From Trichaptum fuscoviolaceum (lineage: Eukaryota; Basidiomycota; Agaricomycetes; Hymenochaetales; Trichaptaceae), in NCBI GenBank assembly GCA_910574455.1, contig CAJSYZ010000009.1, forward strand, positions 1,116,001 to 1,180,000: a DNA stretch of 64,000 bases, given 5' to 3'. A model generated the notes under the pieces. The model had not been told where the DNA came from. It saw nothing but the letters and a program-made list of their open reading frames with translations, and ran no database searches. Numbering within the stretch: position 1 is the first letter of the stretch; each line of letters opens with the position of its first letter. Position numbers and translations under genes: made by a program. This document shows, piece after piece, positions 50,005 through 61,374 of this stretch.

Positions 50005-52989
50005 TTAAATCTGTTGCGCACTCAACGCCTCCGCAAGACTCAATTCTATCGCCAACTTCAGGTCCGCATCGTCTTCCTCTTCATGATCTGTAAAATTACT
50101 AATGGAATCTGGTACTGATGCGCCCTGTCCATGCGTTTGCATCCGCGTCGAAAGTAAGGACTGGCTCGTCCACGACGTACTTGGTGAACGCCACACCGGG
50201 CTCGCACTGGCATTGGCACCGTTCGACCCCCACCCTAGTCCGCGTGATGTAGTGTGGACCTCAGCAGAGGAAGAGTTCGCAGTCCTTTGTACATGTATAA
50301 CCGGCGAGGCATTCCCCATACGATTCCTCACCATCTCACTCCACGACACCGACGTGCTCGTGCTCGGCGAAACCCTCGGAGATGTCGAGGCAGACGCATC
50401 GTTGCTATTGTACCTGCTCGCTGAATTTACACTCGACATCGACGGGCTGCTTATAATAGGAAACTGGTCGATGTCTCCAATGCTCGGCGATAAGCTCGAG
50501 GTACGTGAGACCCGGCCAGAGGTCGCGGAGCCAATTCCACCGATGGGGCTAGTGCTGAACCCAGCTTCCGTCGGCTCTGGCCTGAGGGGTGGTGTCACCT
50601 GCACCTTCGTGCTCATCGGAGACGTCGAATGCCACACAAAGCGCGATGGACTGCCAGCCTGGTATCTCAAATCGACTGCCAACGATCCTCTCGATGACCA
50701 TGTCAACGGCGCAGACACGAGTTCCTGGTTCAACCTTGAAATATCAGAGCGAGTTGAAGGCTCTCCCAGAATATCGTCAAAGTCGTCTTGAAAGACACCA
50801 TCCTGACTGGTATCGGCGATGTTGAAATTCCTATTCCTTGCTTCCTCCTCATCTCGACTGAGCATAAGAACATACTCCACCGCTTCAATTTCATCGAGTC
50901 CGAGGCTACCTAAAGTCGATAACTGCGCACGCTGACGCTCATATGAACGCTGATCAAAGGCTTGTTCGTCATCCGCAGCAGAGCGTGATTCTGATATATC
51001 TTGCTTCATTTCCAATCGTTCTATAGCATTTGATTAACACATGACAATATACTTGAAAAAGAAAGGACATACTCTGCCATTTCGCGGTTGCATTCATTCT
51101 GCTTTTCGTCGAAGCCTTAATCTTCGTGTTCTTGTGCGGTTTTACAGGTTCTGCCTTCCACGCCATGACTCTACTTCCGACACTGACCAAAAGGAGTTCT
51201 TTATCCAGTACGACGCCGCTAACACCATCCCAATCTTGGCCTACAGCTGGTTTCGCCCCTGGGCTAGGGAAAGATCGAAGCAAACGTAGTGTTAGGGAGT
51301 CCCACACTTTCGTAGTTCCGCGAGCAGAGCCCGTGACAATAACATAGGGGTTGCAGGAGATGCTAGTAATTGCTCCGTCATCATGTGCATCAAGTCTGTT
51401 GAACGGAGGAATAATCTGCTCGTTGCTTCTGTCGTCCAATAGTTGAGTGCTCCAATTGAAAAAAGCCACAGAACCGAGAACATCGCCCGTGAGCACAATG
51501 GAATGAATATCCTCTCCTTCAGATAAAAAGGGCCGGATAGTCTGTAAAGGAGCCAGACCTTTTCCAAATGACACCCTTGACCAATCTTTGTTTCCGAAGT
51601 CGATATCAACGCGATAAAATTGTAGGTCGTCTTCATAGTGTAGCCCAAAGCTGACCGATTCATCGCGAACTTCCGTACCCAAAAACAACTTGTCCGGACG
51701 TTTGACACTTCGACCAATGTCTGACCCGAGCGGCAATGGTGGAGGGGGTAAACGAAAGGATGGCTGAGACACGCGAGGCAAAGCGCCTTCAGCACGTTCT
51801 GTTGGAACATCTAATATGTCAGACCAAACAACCGTGGTGCCACTTTGCTTAGTCGCAATGATGACGCCCTTTTCAGCGTTGGCAACAACGTTCAGGCAGG
51901 GATCAGGTACTAAATCGTTCCGATCAGTTAGCAACCACACACAGCGCAAACGTTTAGTCTCCCATATCTTCACGGTTCCGTCGACGCTGGCAGTGATGAA
52001 AGCTGTGTCTCTCAAAACCCAAATTACATCCGAGATTCTCCCGCCATGAGCGTCATTAACTTCACATCGGACGAGCTTAGTAGACGTCCGGCCAGGATCC
52101 ATGACCTTGTTCGCAGTTGCCAAAGCTACATCCCCATTGGCGTAACCCCAGGCCACTTTGACCGTCCAGCCTTCGCTAGCAATAGCACAAGCTGAAACAC
52201 TTGGAGAAAATTCTGCATTCGGATTGCCAATGCCCAATCCATGGTCTGTGGCGTTAATGTAACCCTTGAGGACTTTGCCGGAGAGGGGTTGCGACCGTGC
52301 TACAATACCGTATTGGAGTGAAGAGGTCATTAAGGCTGGACCATGCGAGCGATCCGACATGAGATGCATCGATACGACGGGAGAATAGTGTGGAGTGTGT
52401 GTCACGGACGTTGAACGCGATCGCTCCCATCGTCTGAATGAATGTTTTAGATCCAGCTGAAGTCGTTGTACATGGAAACTCACCGAAGTAGATTCCAGCG
52501 ATAGACAAACTCTTTCTTCCAGGAGTCCTCTGAGCGTCGCAGTAACAAGGCTTGGAAGGATCCGGCAGAGTCATCCGAATCAGGCCCGTGGGCCAAGAAC
52601 TGGCGGTCGAACGCCTGGTGCCAGGTGTTGTCGTCGCTCACGTGTTTGTACAACACGCTGCTCGTCCTCGCGAGGGCAAAGAGCGATGCAGGATCCAAGA
52701 AGGACGTGATATGCGCGAGTGACTCGGCGGGCAGCGCGAGCAGGGGCGATGGTGCATCGTTATCTGGGTGTACATGATGGGTAGAGCGGGTGGAGACAAA
52801 TTGATTCTTGTTGTTCAAGGTGCTATTATTCAGAATTAGAGATCCGTGGGGATAAATTGGCATATAAACGTTCAAAGGTGTCGATAAGTGAAGTGCCGCA
52901 GACGTTGGCAGTGTCTGCGAGAGTAGATGGTCGTGGTTAGAGCTCAAGAGTCGAACAGCCTGTTTCGGCTTCAACACTGACTCAAGCAC
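50005..52989 (-). CDS. F-box, WD40 and UIM protein (Ufo1-like)
   Basis: Exons 52,989-52,484, 52,433-51,073 and 51,020-50,005; 960 residues. F-box near residues 80-125 (LLALPAESLAHITSFLDPAS, SVLYKHVSDDNTWHQAF). A degenerate WD40 propeller spans about 165-620 (DVIWVLRDTAFITASVDGTV, KIWETKRLRCVW, HDDGAITSISCNPYVIVTGS, VWDSLTLRLLRSF). A UIM-like stretch (DEIEAVEYVLMLSRDEEEAR) lies near 665 and a canonical UIM (DADLKLAIELSLAEAL) at the C-terminus. This layout is that of yeast Ufo1, the SCF receptor needed for turnover of HO endonuclease, in which UIMs control its own stability. The region between the UIMs is Ser-rich. Confidence 0.85.
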
Positions 52990-53162
52990 GTGCGTTTGGC
53001 CTCAGTCCCTTTACAAAACCCCAGAAACGATTGCAATTAGACAGCAAACTATGAAGCTTCTTTATGCCATTTTTCAATGAAATCGGCAATTCGTAACTGA
53101 GGATAGAATGATGCATGTTCATTCCGGAAATAAAGAGTTTCGCAATTAAAGTAGAAAAACAA

Positions 53163-53802
53163 TTATACAGCTCGCCTATCGGTCATCACTCGTACAATGC
53201 AGCCCGTCCCCGCCACTTCTGTTAACTATACAAATGAGATCAATAACTTGACCGAGCATCCATCAGGTACTTTTGAGCTTACCTTCTCATGCCAACCTAA
53301 CAACACGCTGCCACTGACATCACCCCATCCTGGCATGGCCATCCCTTTGTATAGATACTTCATCAGGGTATCCTGCGCGTCCTGATCTAATGACTTCACA
53401 ATGTTGGGGATCTCCGTAGCTTTAGTGCTTCCGAGAATGGTCAAAAGGGTTTGCAAGTTCAAATTCTGTTCATTGGAAGTTAGTGCCCGGAGCAATAGCT
53501 CAGCGATCTGTGTAAACGCACTTTTGCTTCATCGACATTCGGACCATAAGGTGCATCTTTAAGGATAAAGTCCAAGGCTCCTACTATGTCACCTCTAATC
53601 ACTATGCTTGTGAATGAAATTGACCGAATCTCTGCTAATGAAGAGCGTACTTTGCGAGTATACCGCGTACTTGTGACGCCTTTGCTTTAGTGTCAGACAA
53701 GACCTGTGTTGGATCTCGAGGATCAGGCTCATAGAGCTCCTCCTCCTGCAATACGTCCTCGTCATAAATATCGATGTCAATCTTTCGGAATGCGGTTTCC
53801 AT
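53163..53802 (-). CDS. ARC15: Arp2/3 complex subunit 5 (p16-Arc)
   Basis: Four exons (53,802-53,651; 53,594-53,522; 53,465-53,283; 53,225-53,163), 156 residues, the family's usual size. METAFRKIDIDIYDED is the conserved N-terminus, followed by KGDIVGALDFILKDAPYG, NLNLQTLLTILGSTKATEI, VKSLDQDAQDTLMKYLYKGM, LLGWHEKLTEVAGTGCIVRV and a basic end. The second intron uses a clear CTAAC branch site. It stabilises the Arp2/3 complex that nucleates branched actin at endocytic sites. Complete, and probably functional. Confidence 0.95.
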
Positions 53803-54818
53803 CTTTGAGGTGGTGATCTGGCAAGGTTCTTGTTTCAATTCAATGAAACCCTAGGCAGGTTGATATATGTTCTATGAAACCCCTTAGTGTAGTATACAAG
53901 TCTGCTGTTATAGAGTGTGATCGACGTCGAGAGAGGAGAGCAGCAGACTTGAGTTATGTGGGTGAAGGGAAGAGGCTGTTAGTACTTTCAGGCTCACCTT
54001 CAGTTCACTTGCAGGAGGCTCTGGCAGTAAGTTACGTCAGCAACTTGAACTTAAACACCGTGACGCTGAGCTGAAAGGTAATCTCTCTTTGTGACTTCTC
54101 CCTGCTTATCGTGATCGTGATCATAGTGAATTCATTATCGAGAAAAGCAAGCAGCTCGGGAAGATTAATCTCTGGTAACTTCTAGTCTCGCGACTTCGAT
54201 TTCATATCATCAACTCTCGAGGTGGGGAACCTCCAGTTCACGATTTTTTTTCTCATGTCTCCACCGGTGTACTCAAAGTTCTCTAAGACTCAACACACTC
54301 TTGGCCAACTCCTCCGGAAATAGATAGGAAACCATATAATTATGCGCCTCGCTAAAAAAGGGGAGTGGACAAATGGTAAGTCTCGACAAACGAGATCGGC
54401 AAATTGATGCCCTCTTTCATTTCCGATAAATCGTTCACTCGGAACTCCACGTACATCGGTCTAGTGCGCACAAAGAAAGCCGAGAATGCATGGCTAGTTT
54501 ATGGTCTCGCATCATGATGCGCACCCGAGCCTGTTTCGCGACTGTCTTGTGCCTCGCTGGCCGGACATTGCAGAACACGATCTAAACATGAGGCTGTCTT
54601 TATGCTTGGGCATAAAAACCACACTGTTGATCAGCGAATAAACTAGCGTTGTGTACGCATACCACTTTCTCACCTACGAACCACAATACCTGTCTGTGGC
54701 TCTGACTCATCAGAACACGACTCCTGTGGATACAGGACAACCACAATTATCACCTATTTAGCTGGCTAGATCATCATCGCCAAAGACTCACAACTCTCAT
54801 CCCGTCGTCTTCACTATC
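53803..54818. other. Intergenic between divergent genes
   Basis: 1,016 bp between ARPC5 (minus) and the next gene (plus), so it holds both promoters. A short frame at 53,874-54,074 has no motif. CATAAAAA near 54,609 is a possible TATA-like element for the right gene. No RNA gene seen. Confidence 0.4.
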
Positions 54819-55831
54819 ATGTTCGACGCACTTAAACCCAAGCCCTACGACTTCGAGCCTGTCTACGTCTCCTGGCCGGATGCCCCGCGTTACAATGGCG
54901 ATTCGAAAGAAGACCCCGCCGTATGGCTTGAAGCCATCAAGGCGGGGTGCAAGGAGCGTAAAGTGCCCAAGGACTACTGGCACCGCGTCGGGATGCACTA
55001 CATGGGCCGCCGTCCGCGCGAGCGCCTCGACCAGCTCGGTACCGTCATGCAGCAGATGACGAACCAGAAGAACGTCTGGAACTGGAAGAAGTTCAAGATC
55101 GCCGTGCAGAACCTCGGATGTATGTCACATCATTCATTTCGTACCTTTTCCTTCCCCATCAAAAACGTTATTTTCTTCTGTTCTCCCCTGTGCATGTTGC
55201 TTCTTGTGTGCGTCATACACGATTCAGATGTCCTGACTTGCATTGCTCTGTCCATTTAGTTGCGGCACCTACCGCAAACCCGAAGGCCAAGACCACAAAC
55301 CCACCTATCACTGAACGCCCCATGCCCAAGAAGCAGGGTAGTTGGTGGGTTATCGCCAAAGCGGACTCCTCCTGCGAGCACGAGAAGGAGAAGACCGGAT
55401 CCAGCGCTAGCTCGGTTACCGAGGTCATCGTCGGAAAGTCCAAGACGTCCTCACCACCTCTTACACCAGCTGTAACTCCGGTTGATGCAGGTATGTGTCC
55501 TGCAACTTTACACGATCATTTTCAATTCAGCTCACCAAGTCTCTTAGGTTCGTTGACCACTGTCTCGAAGGCTCCCGCCTGGATGGTAAATGCCTGCCAG
55601 GCTCTTGATTTCCTGACTTCGGAGCATCCGAAGGCCATGAGCGCGATGAGCGCGATTCTTCTCACAATCGGAGCTATTCCATCGATCCCCGCCATCAGCG
55701 CAGGCGCAGGCGGGGCTTTCCTCGCTTCGAGCGCCGTGCAAGCCGCCGGAGCCGTGGCCATGGGCGTCGGCCAGGCTTTGAAGGCAATGCAAGATGGTCA
55801 AGTGAAGGTGGACACTGGCGCGTCTGCTTGA
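54819..55831 (+). CDS. Unidentified protein: Trp-rich N-domain plus Gly/Ala hydrophobic C-domain
   Basis: Exons 54,819-55,119, 55,260-55,490 and 55,548-55,831; 271 residues. The N-terminal ~100 residues are aromatic and basic (PRYNGDSKEDPAVWLEAIKA, KDYWHRVGMHYMGRRPRERL, VWNWKKFKIAVQNLG). Their helix pattern resembles retroelement Gag folds, though I cannot assign a family. A Lys/Ser/Pro linker follows. The C-terminal ~75 residues hold a long hydrophobic Gly/Ala/Ser stretch (SAILLTIGAIPSIPAISAGA, AFLASSAVQAAGAVAMGVGQ) like a glycine-zipper membrane hairpin. Clean introns and intact frame indicate a real gene. I do not know its function. Confidence 0.78.
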
Positions 55832-56718
55832 TATGGACCCCAGTAGCGGCATTGTCCGCCACTGCCCGTGATTAGGCAGGCGTCTTCGAAGTTCCTGCGG
55901 TCTTCTAAATTGAACGAATAAATTACAGTAAATTATCAGTTAGCTGTATGGGCGGATTCCTTTTCCTTTCGTTTTCTCCATTTTGTACAAACTGTGTAAT
56001 ATGACACCGTTCGGTTGACGGTTTTGACGCCGTACTCACTGGCAGTTTCAAATATCGATATTGTCAACTCGAAACATATAGACCCAATATTCTAGTTGTC
56101 TCAGTCTATTTCTAACGATTGCACAGAATTATGTTCTCCAGACCTCATCCAGCCTAATCAGAAAACTTTTGTTATCTTCTGTTTGCGAAATTCACAGGAG
56201 GGCTATGCGACGTCGCTGATCAACTCTATTCAGTCCTCAGGTGACCCGTGAAGCTGTGTCCGACGCTCCCGCTGCTATCAGGACATGCCCGGATCTATAT
56301 CATTGCTTTCTTGTTTCTCTTCTTCTTGAAAGTCTACGAATGTGCATGAGCCGTATGAAGGTGGTTTAAACAACATACTGCTCGACTGTTGATGCATTTT
56401 TGATAGAGGGTCATTCTCATTGATGTCACCATCACTGGTATTCAACCCGAACAGGCGGTTATACAAATGGCGAATCTTGTGTTAGCATTCGCAATTGGAT
56501 AGCGGAACAGCTTCTCGGTCAATAAAGGTGCCCTGACGGACGATTTTTTCTCAAGCAATGCTCAGGCTATAAACTGCTATCCGCTTTCTCTGTGCTTCTC
56601 CCCTCTCTCTTGCGCAGCACATTCCCCATCTTCTCCACAACCGCCAGGCAGGATTCTTGTCGCCGCAAGTACCTCATACCTGACGCCCGTTGAAGTTAAT
56701 GGTGCAAAGAGCGCCGGT
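55832..56718. other. Intergenic, no gene recognised
   Basis: 887 bp. A minus-strand open frame at 56,278-56,466 (62 codons, acidic end) has no recognised motif. The kinase promoter should lie in the right half. Confidence 0.4.
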
Positions 56719-58892
56719 ATGCACCCCTCGCCGCTCAAGGGGAGATGGAGCGTCATCAAGTCTACCTATGTAGAAGCGAAAGGGCCTGGGCTTGCGACGA
56801 AGTTCTCGAGGCTATGGCTCTCCCTGACGGCGCACGAGCTCCTCTTCTATAGGGATTCAGTGAGTCTCGTAACCTGTCAATGCCTACCCCTATTGACCTA
56901 TTGTCAGACGTGCTCTCTGTCGAAAGCGAACGCCGTGATCGCTTGCAACTCAATTGCATATGTCCAGCAGGGCCCATCGTCTTCAGAGCAGCTACGAGTC
57001 CATACGACAACCGGGGATATTGAATTGAGATTTAGGTCCTATGAAGATTTGAAGGTGTGGAAGGGCGAATTGGACTCTGTCTTGAAACCGGTCCTTTGCA
57101 TAGGCGAAGACTATCTTCACGATTCCCACCAGGATCGAGTATGGAATTCGGAGTCTTCCTACCGTCTTTTGGACCATCCGTATAGCATGCGTAACGACTC
57201 ATCCGTGTACGAGTCGGAAATGTACGACGAAGTTGCCTCACTCCCAGGACCGAGCAATATCCAGGATAAAAGGAAGAGTTTCACCTCTGTGTCGTCTGAT
57301 GCGACCACACTTGTGGCCGGGAGCTCTCGGGCAGGCTCCAGGCATTCGAGACAGTTTTCTCTTCAGTCAGGCTCCACCCGCGTCTCCGAATCACCCTATT
57401 GGAAGTCGCCGTGGGTGTCGGACCAGTTCACGAAATCGTGGACTGATCTATCAGACCTTCTGACGGCTGTTGAGGACGAGTTTACCGACAACGCAGTTGA
57501 TGCAGGTCGACCACCATCACCATTGGACCCGGACCTCGTCTTCGATTCAGGACGTGTATATTTTTCTGTGTCAGAAGCGCCGAATCCGCGTGCGGAGTGT
57601 GCATATTTTGATCTCACAGGTCAGATCATGAAGATAGGGAACTTCCCTGTCGCTACTGGTGGCTACGCGGACATTTGGTGTGGTGAATGGGAAGCTGGGG
57701 ACGGTCCCAAAACCGTTAGTGTCGCTTTTACTTTCGAGTTGTCCGCGAAGAGCACGAGCTCATATTCCACCAGGTTGCCATCAAGGTTATTCGATCATTC
57801 TCGAATAATTTCAGGACAGACGAGAAAATTAAAAAGGTACGCGAGTTGCACAGCTGTCTGACTGTTTGCCTGTCTAACCTGCCATACCTTTTTTTCGGAC
57901 TCTATTTTCTAGCGTCTAGCGCAAGAACTTGACATCTGGACCAAGCTGCGTCATCGAAACATTATCCCTCTGTTCGGCGTCGTATATGATCTCGGACGTC
58001 ACGCGTCAATGGTCTCCCCATGGATGCAAAGAGGGAACGCAGCGAAGTATTTTGAAGAGTTGGACTCACGGGCATCCCTACAGATGCGATTGAAAGCGGT
58101 GAGCGCGGGCTGTATCAGTATGTGTATATGCTGTGTGCTATGCTGAGTTTTCATTTTCATCATCAGCTGTGCGAAGTTGCCTGTGGAATGGAATACTGTA
58201 CGTTTTTCCCCCAATTGATCACGAGACCGGGATTTTGACTGTTCTCATCGGATCAGTGCACTGCTTTTACCCACCTGTCATCCATGGTGATCTCAAGGCC
58301 GTGAGTGTCTGCGCTGCGCCCACTGCAATGTAACAAGGTTTCCTAAATGTCAAACCTCCTGCAGTCGAACGTCCTCATTAATGAAAACGGGGAGGCCGTG
58401 ATCGCAGACTTCGGGATCTCTGCCGTCATTGAAGAGGCGACGGGTTCGTGTCGATTCACGTCATCGTCCTTTGCCGGTTCTGTTCGTTGGATGGCTTTTG
58501 AGCTAATTCGGGTCGCGGAGGAAAGCACGCCACACCTTACGACACATTCTGATATTTGGTCTTATGGGAGTACTGTGCTAGAAGTCAGTGCAATGCTTAT
58601 TTTCATTTTCGGCTTTATACTGACCCAAACGTATGTAACCAAGATTTTAACTGGCAAGGTTCCCTACCACCATCGGAAGAATGACATCCAAGTCCTTCAT
58701 GAGATAATGCGAGGCATCAAACCTAGAAGACCCGACCTTATGTCCGAAGATATCTGGGACTTTCTCCAGACATGTTGGCGAGACGACCCGCCTTCACGAC
58801 CGAATGTTTCCGTTGTTCGGCAATCTATGGACAAGTTTCACCGTAGGAGCAAGCGCCATGCTGTCGAGTTGAATTTAGATTTAAATGTCTGA
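56719..58892 (+). CDS. PH-domain plus TKL-like protein kinase
   Basis: Eight exons (56,719-56,859; 56,908-57,714; 57,774-57,836; 57,913-58,098; 58,167-58,197; 58,257-58,300; 58,365-58,583; 58,644-58,892), 579 residues, all phases agree. The N-terminal ~105 residues look like a PH domain (LKGRWSVIKSTYVEAKG, LWLSLTAHELLFYRD, IELRFRSYEDLKVWKGEL). A Ser-rich linker follows. The kinase domain covers about 300-570: a variant P-loop (ATGGYADIWCGEW), VAIKVIR (Lys), an HGDLKASNVLIN catalytic loop, ADFGISAV, RWMAFE, and SDIWSYGSTVLEILTGKVPY. Similar kinases are expanded in agaricomycetes. The PH part suggests membrane lipid recruitment. The substrate is unknown. Confidence 0.87.
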
Positions 58893-59290
58893 CAGAAGAA
58901 CAAGAAATTGCTTTGTATCATTATTTCTGGTCTTTTATTGCTTTCTACTATTTTTTCGGACGCAATCTACGTGTATTTTCATCGGTGCAACAAAGGAAAT
59001 AATGTCATTTGGTTTGAGGCAAAGGCGAAGAGTGAATATGAACCTATTTCCAAGCACGTTTAAAGCTTGGATCGAATAGATAACGTGCATTCTTAAAGAT
59101 TCTCATGAAAGGAGTAACTTGTCGGACCTTACTGGAAAGTACCGCGGACGATCTAGTCCTTAACGTCAGTGAAAGCTCTTCTCGCGTCTATCACATACTG
59201 TACGCGCAAGGTAAATTGTAAGAAAGAATACAGATAAAAGTGCAATACAGAAGAAAGCGAAGAACTGACAGTCAATAAATCATAATAAGT
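58893..59290. other. Intergenic between convergent genes
   Basis: 398 bp shared 3' region of the kinase and SMARCD genes. Nothing specific seen. Confidence 0.4.
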
Positions 59291-60912
59291 CTACATCCCA
59301 CTTTTACTAGCCATGCGTAATCCCTCTTGCACCGCAACGGCTTCCTCCACCCAAGGCAAACGAAAGAATTCACTTCTTCGTAGTTCTTCTTCCCGTACAG
59401 TGAGACCTTCACTGGGACCTGAGCCTAGCACCGATTCCAAATCACGAGATTGCGACTCAAGCCACTTGTTGATAAAGCCCGCTGGATCATCAGCGAAGGC
59501 GGACAGGAAGTTACGTTTGAGCTGTGAATTATGGACCTGCTGCGCGAGAATAGCCGCCTGGAAGAAAGGGTAATTAACTCGGTGAATTATTTTCATAAAG
59601 ATCGCAACATACTTCTTCATCATACTTCGCCAACTCTCTAGCACTTTCGGTATTCATGTTCAGTATCACCTGGTTCATTCGGCTCTTAAGTGACGTATCC
59701 TCCGTTTTGACCTCGACGTCCCAAGCTTGTGGTGATGCTGGCGGGGGTTCATTCGGTTTAATGGTGTAATGGAGGATAATGGGATCTGGAGGATGCAAAA
59801 AGCGGTTGACAAGCTCTGGTATTTGCTGAAAGCTTACTTGATCCAAACGGAACAACTGAAAAAAGACACATGAGAAATCTTTTCTGAAGTATACAGTACT
59901 AATTTGGCGATAAACAAGACTCACGGCTTTGAGTTTTTCGTCTGCCCGGACGACCCTCCGGTCAACTTTGTCTTGTAGATTGTTCACCTTGATGTAATTC
60001 CACAGTGCGGTTAAAACCCCAATACGACTGTCCTCTTTCAAATCCAGTATGGAACCTAATTCTGGATTGACCTTGTACTGCTCCGGGTAGTGCTCAAGGT
60101 TGATCACGACGCGTATTTTCGTTTGTGTATCACCTGTTCGCCGTATGGTGAAGCCATCTAGCGGCGGAGGGGCTGCCTGAGGAACGGCTTGAGGCCGTCG
60201 CCACTAATTCGCCGTAGTAAAGAGAATTAAAAAGTGACCACGGCTGAAAGAAGGACACGAATTAGGCCTACCTCAACGATATTTCCATCCGGATATAGCT
60301 TTGGGTCTCGCTCCAAGTCAATGGCAACATGTTTAACGACATTTGAGAAATGCTTTTGAGGCAAGCGGTCCCGAGAACGATTGGCCGGCTACGAGATTGC
60401 GATGTCTATAAGGTCAAACATAGCGCACGTCTAGATTCTCAGAAAGACGCACATCAAGGAGCCGACCCTCGATCTTGAAAGTCCATGATGGTATTCCTTG
60501 TCCGGTTTCGAAGTTCGGCGCGTCGCTGGCTGCTTGGCCAGCGTTCTGCCATGCTTGATCAGACACGGTATGGCTAAGGAATATCCGCAGCGTTCTTGTT
60601 GTCTTATCACAAAGCAAGTCTTCAGTTCAGCATGATATATGAAAGGAATTACACTCGACTAACATGCGTTGGTTTTCCAAGCGCGTCTTGGATTTCTACC
60701 TTCTTCCTCAACATCGTCCAATCCAATTTCCTCTCCATATCCAGCAGCTGTTGGTAGAACTTCGAGTCTGGAAAGTCCGCAGACTGCAGAATCGACGAAG
60801 GTAAGGACTTATCCGTAAGCTTGCGTTTCCTGTGCCGAAGTTGGTGTCAGATCAAAAGCTTAGCAATAGTCAGTGTCCTGGATGCGAACTTTGCGGTCTT
60901 TGGGGCCTCCAT
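59291..60912 (-). CDS. SWI/SNF or RSC complex subunit, SMARCD/Rsc6/Snf12 family
   Basis: Seven exons (60,912-60,890; 60,829-60,664; 60,602-60,453; 60,388-60,272; 60,203-59,925; 59,855-59,613; 59,557-59,291), 414 residues. It matches the SMARCD family along its length: KRKLTDKSLPSSIL, RTLRIFLSHTVSD, PSWTFKIEGRLLD, KHFSNVVKHVAIDLERD, LDGFTIRRTGD, then the SWIB/MDM2 fold (ILDLKEDSRIGVLTALWNYI) and DPAGFINKWLESQSRDLE. SMARCD proteins are structural subunits of chromatin-remodelling complexes in the nucleus. The start (MEAPKTAKKRKLT) lies in a 23-bp first exon and could have a longer alternative upstream. Confidence 0.9.
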
Positions 60913-61374
60913 TTTGTTTCAACCTTGGTATGTTGCTGATCATAGTGTTCGTTATTACTTCGATTATCAAGGACTTCAAAAACACGGACAGCGCACCTTC
61001 TGTTTTGTATGAGGGCAGGTAGTCAGAGGTTCTGTACCTCATAAGGAAACAGGCGTTACTTGAAGCCTGCCGTGAGACGCCGATCTGCTGTCACGTCACG
61101 TTTAAGTTACTTCACCATGGTCGCGTCCGAGAGTTCGGTGACATCCTCAACTGGTACACCAATCACTTGCTTATACCTTGACATTAAACAACAAATCATA
61201 AGAGCACTGAGAATCTAATACGCCTCGTACGTCTGACCGTTTAGTCGACCTTCGAAACGCAAGAACGATTTATACCACTGGTTGGTCGCATTTCGATATG
61301 ACTCGCAGATCGACCTGTTCGCTGAAGTAAGTACTTCTCGCTGTATCGCTAAACATCATACTCACTATCACTCA
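60913..61374. other. Intergenic between divergent genes
   Basis: About 460 bp between SMARCD (minus) and the F-box-like gene (plus). No gene recognised. Confidence 0.35.

Noticed and set aside
50102..50791. 229-codon plus-strand frame
   Set aside because: Antisense to the Ser-rich end of the F-box/WD40/UIM gene.
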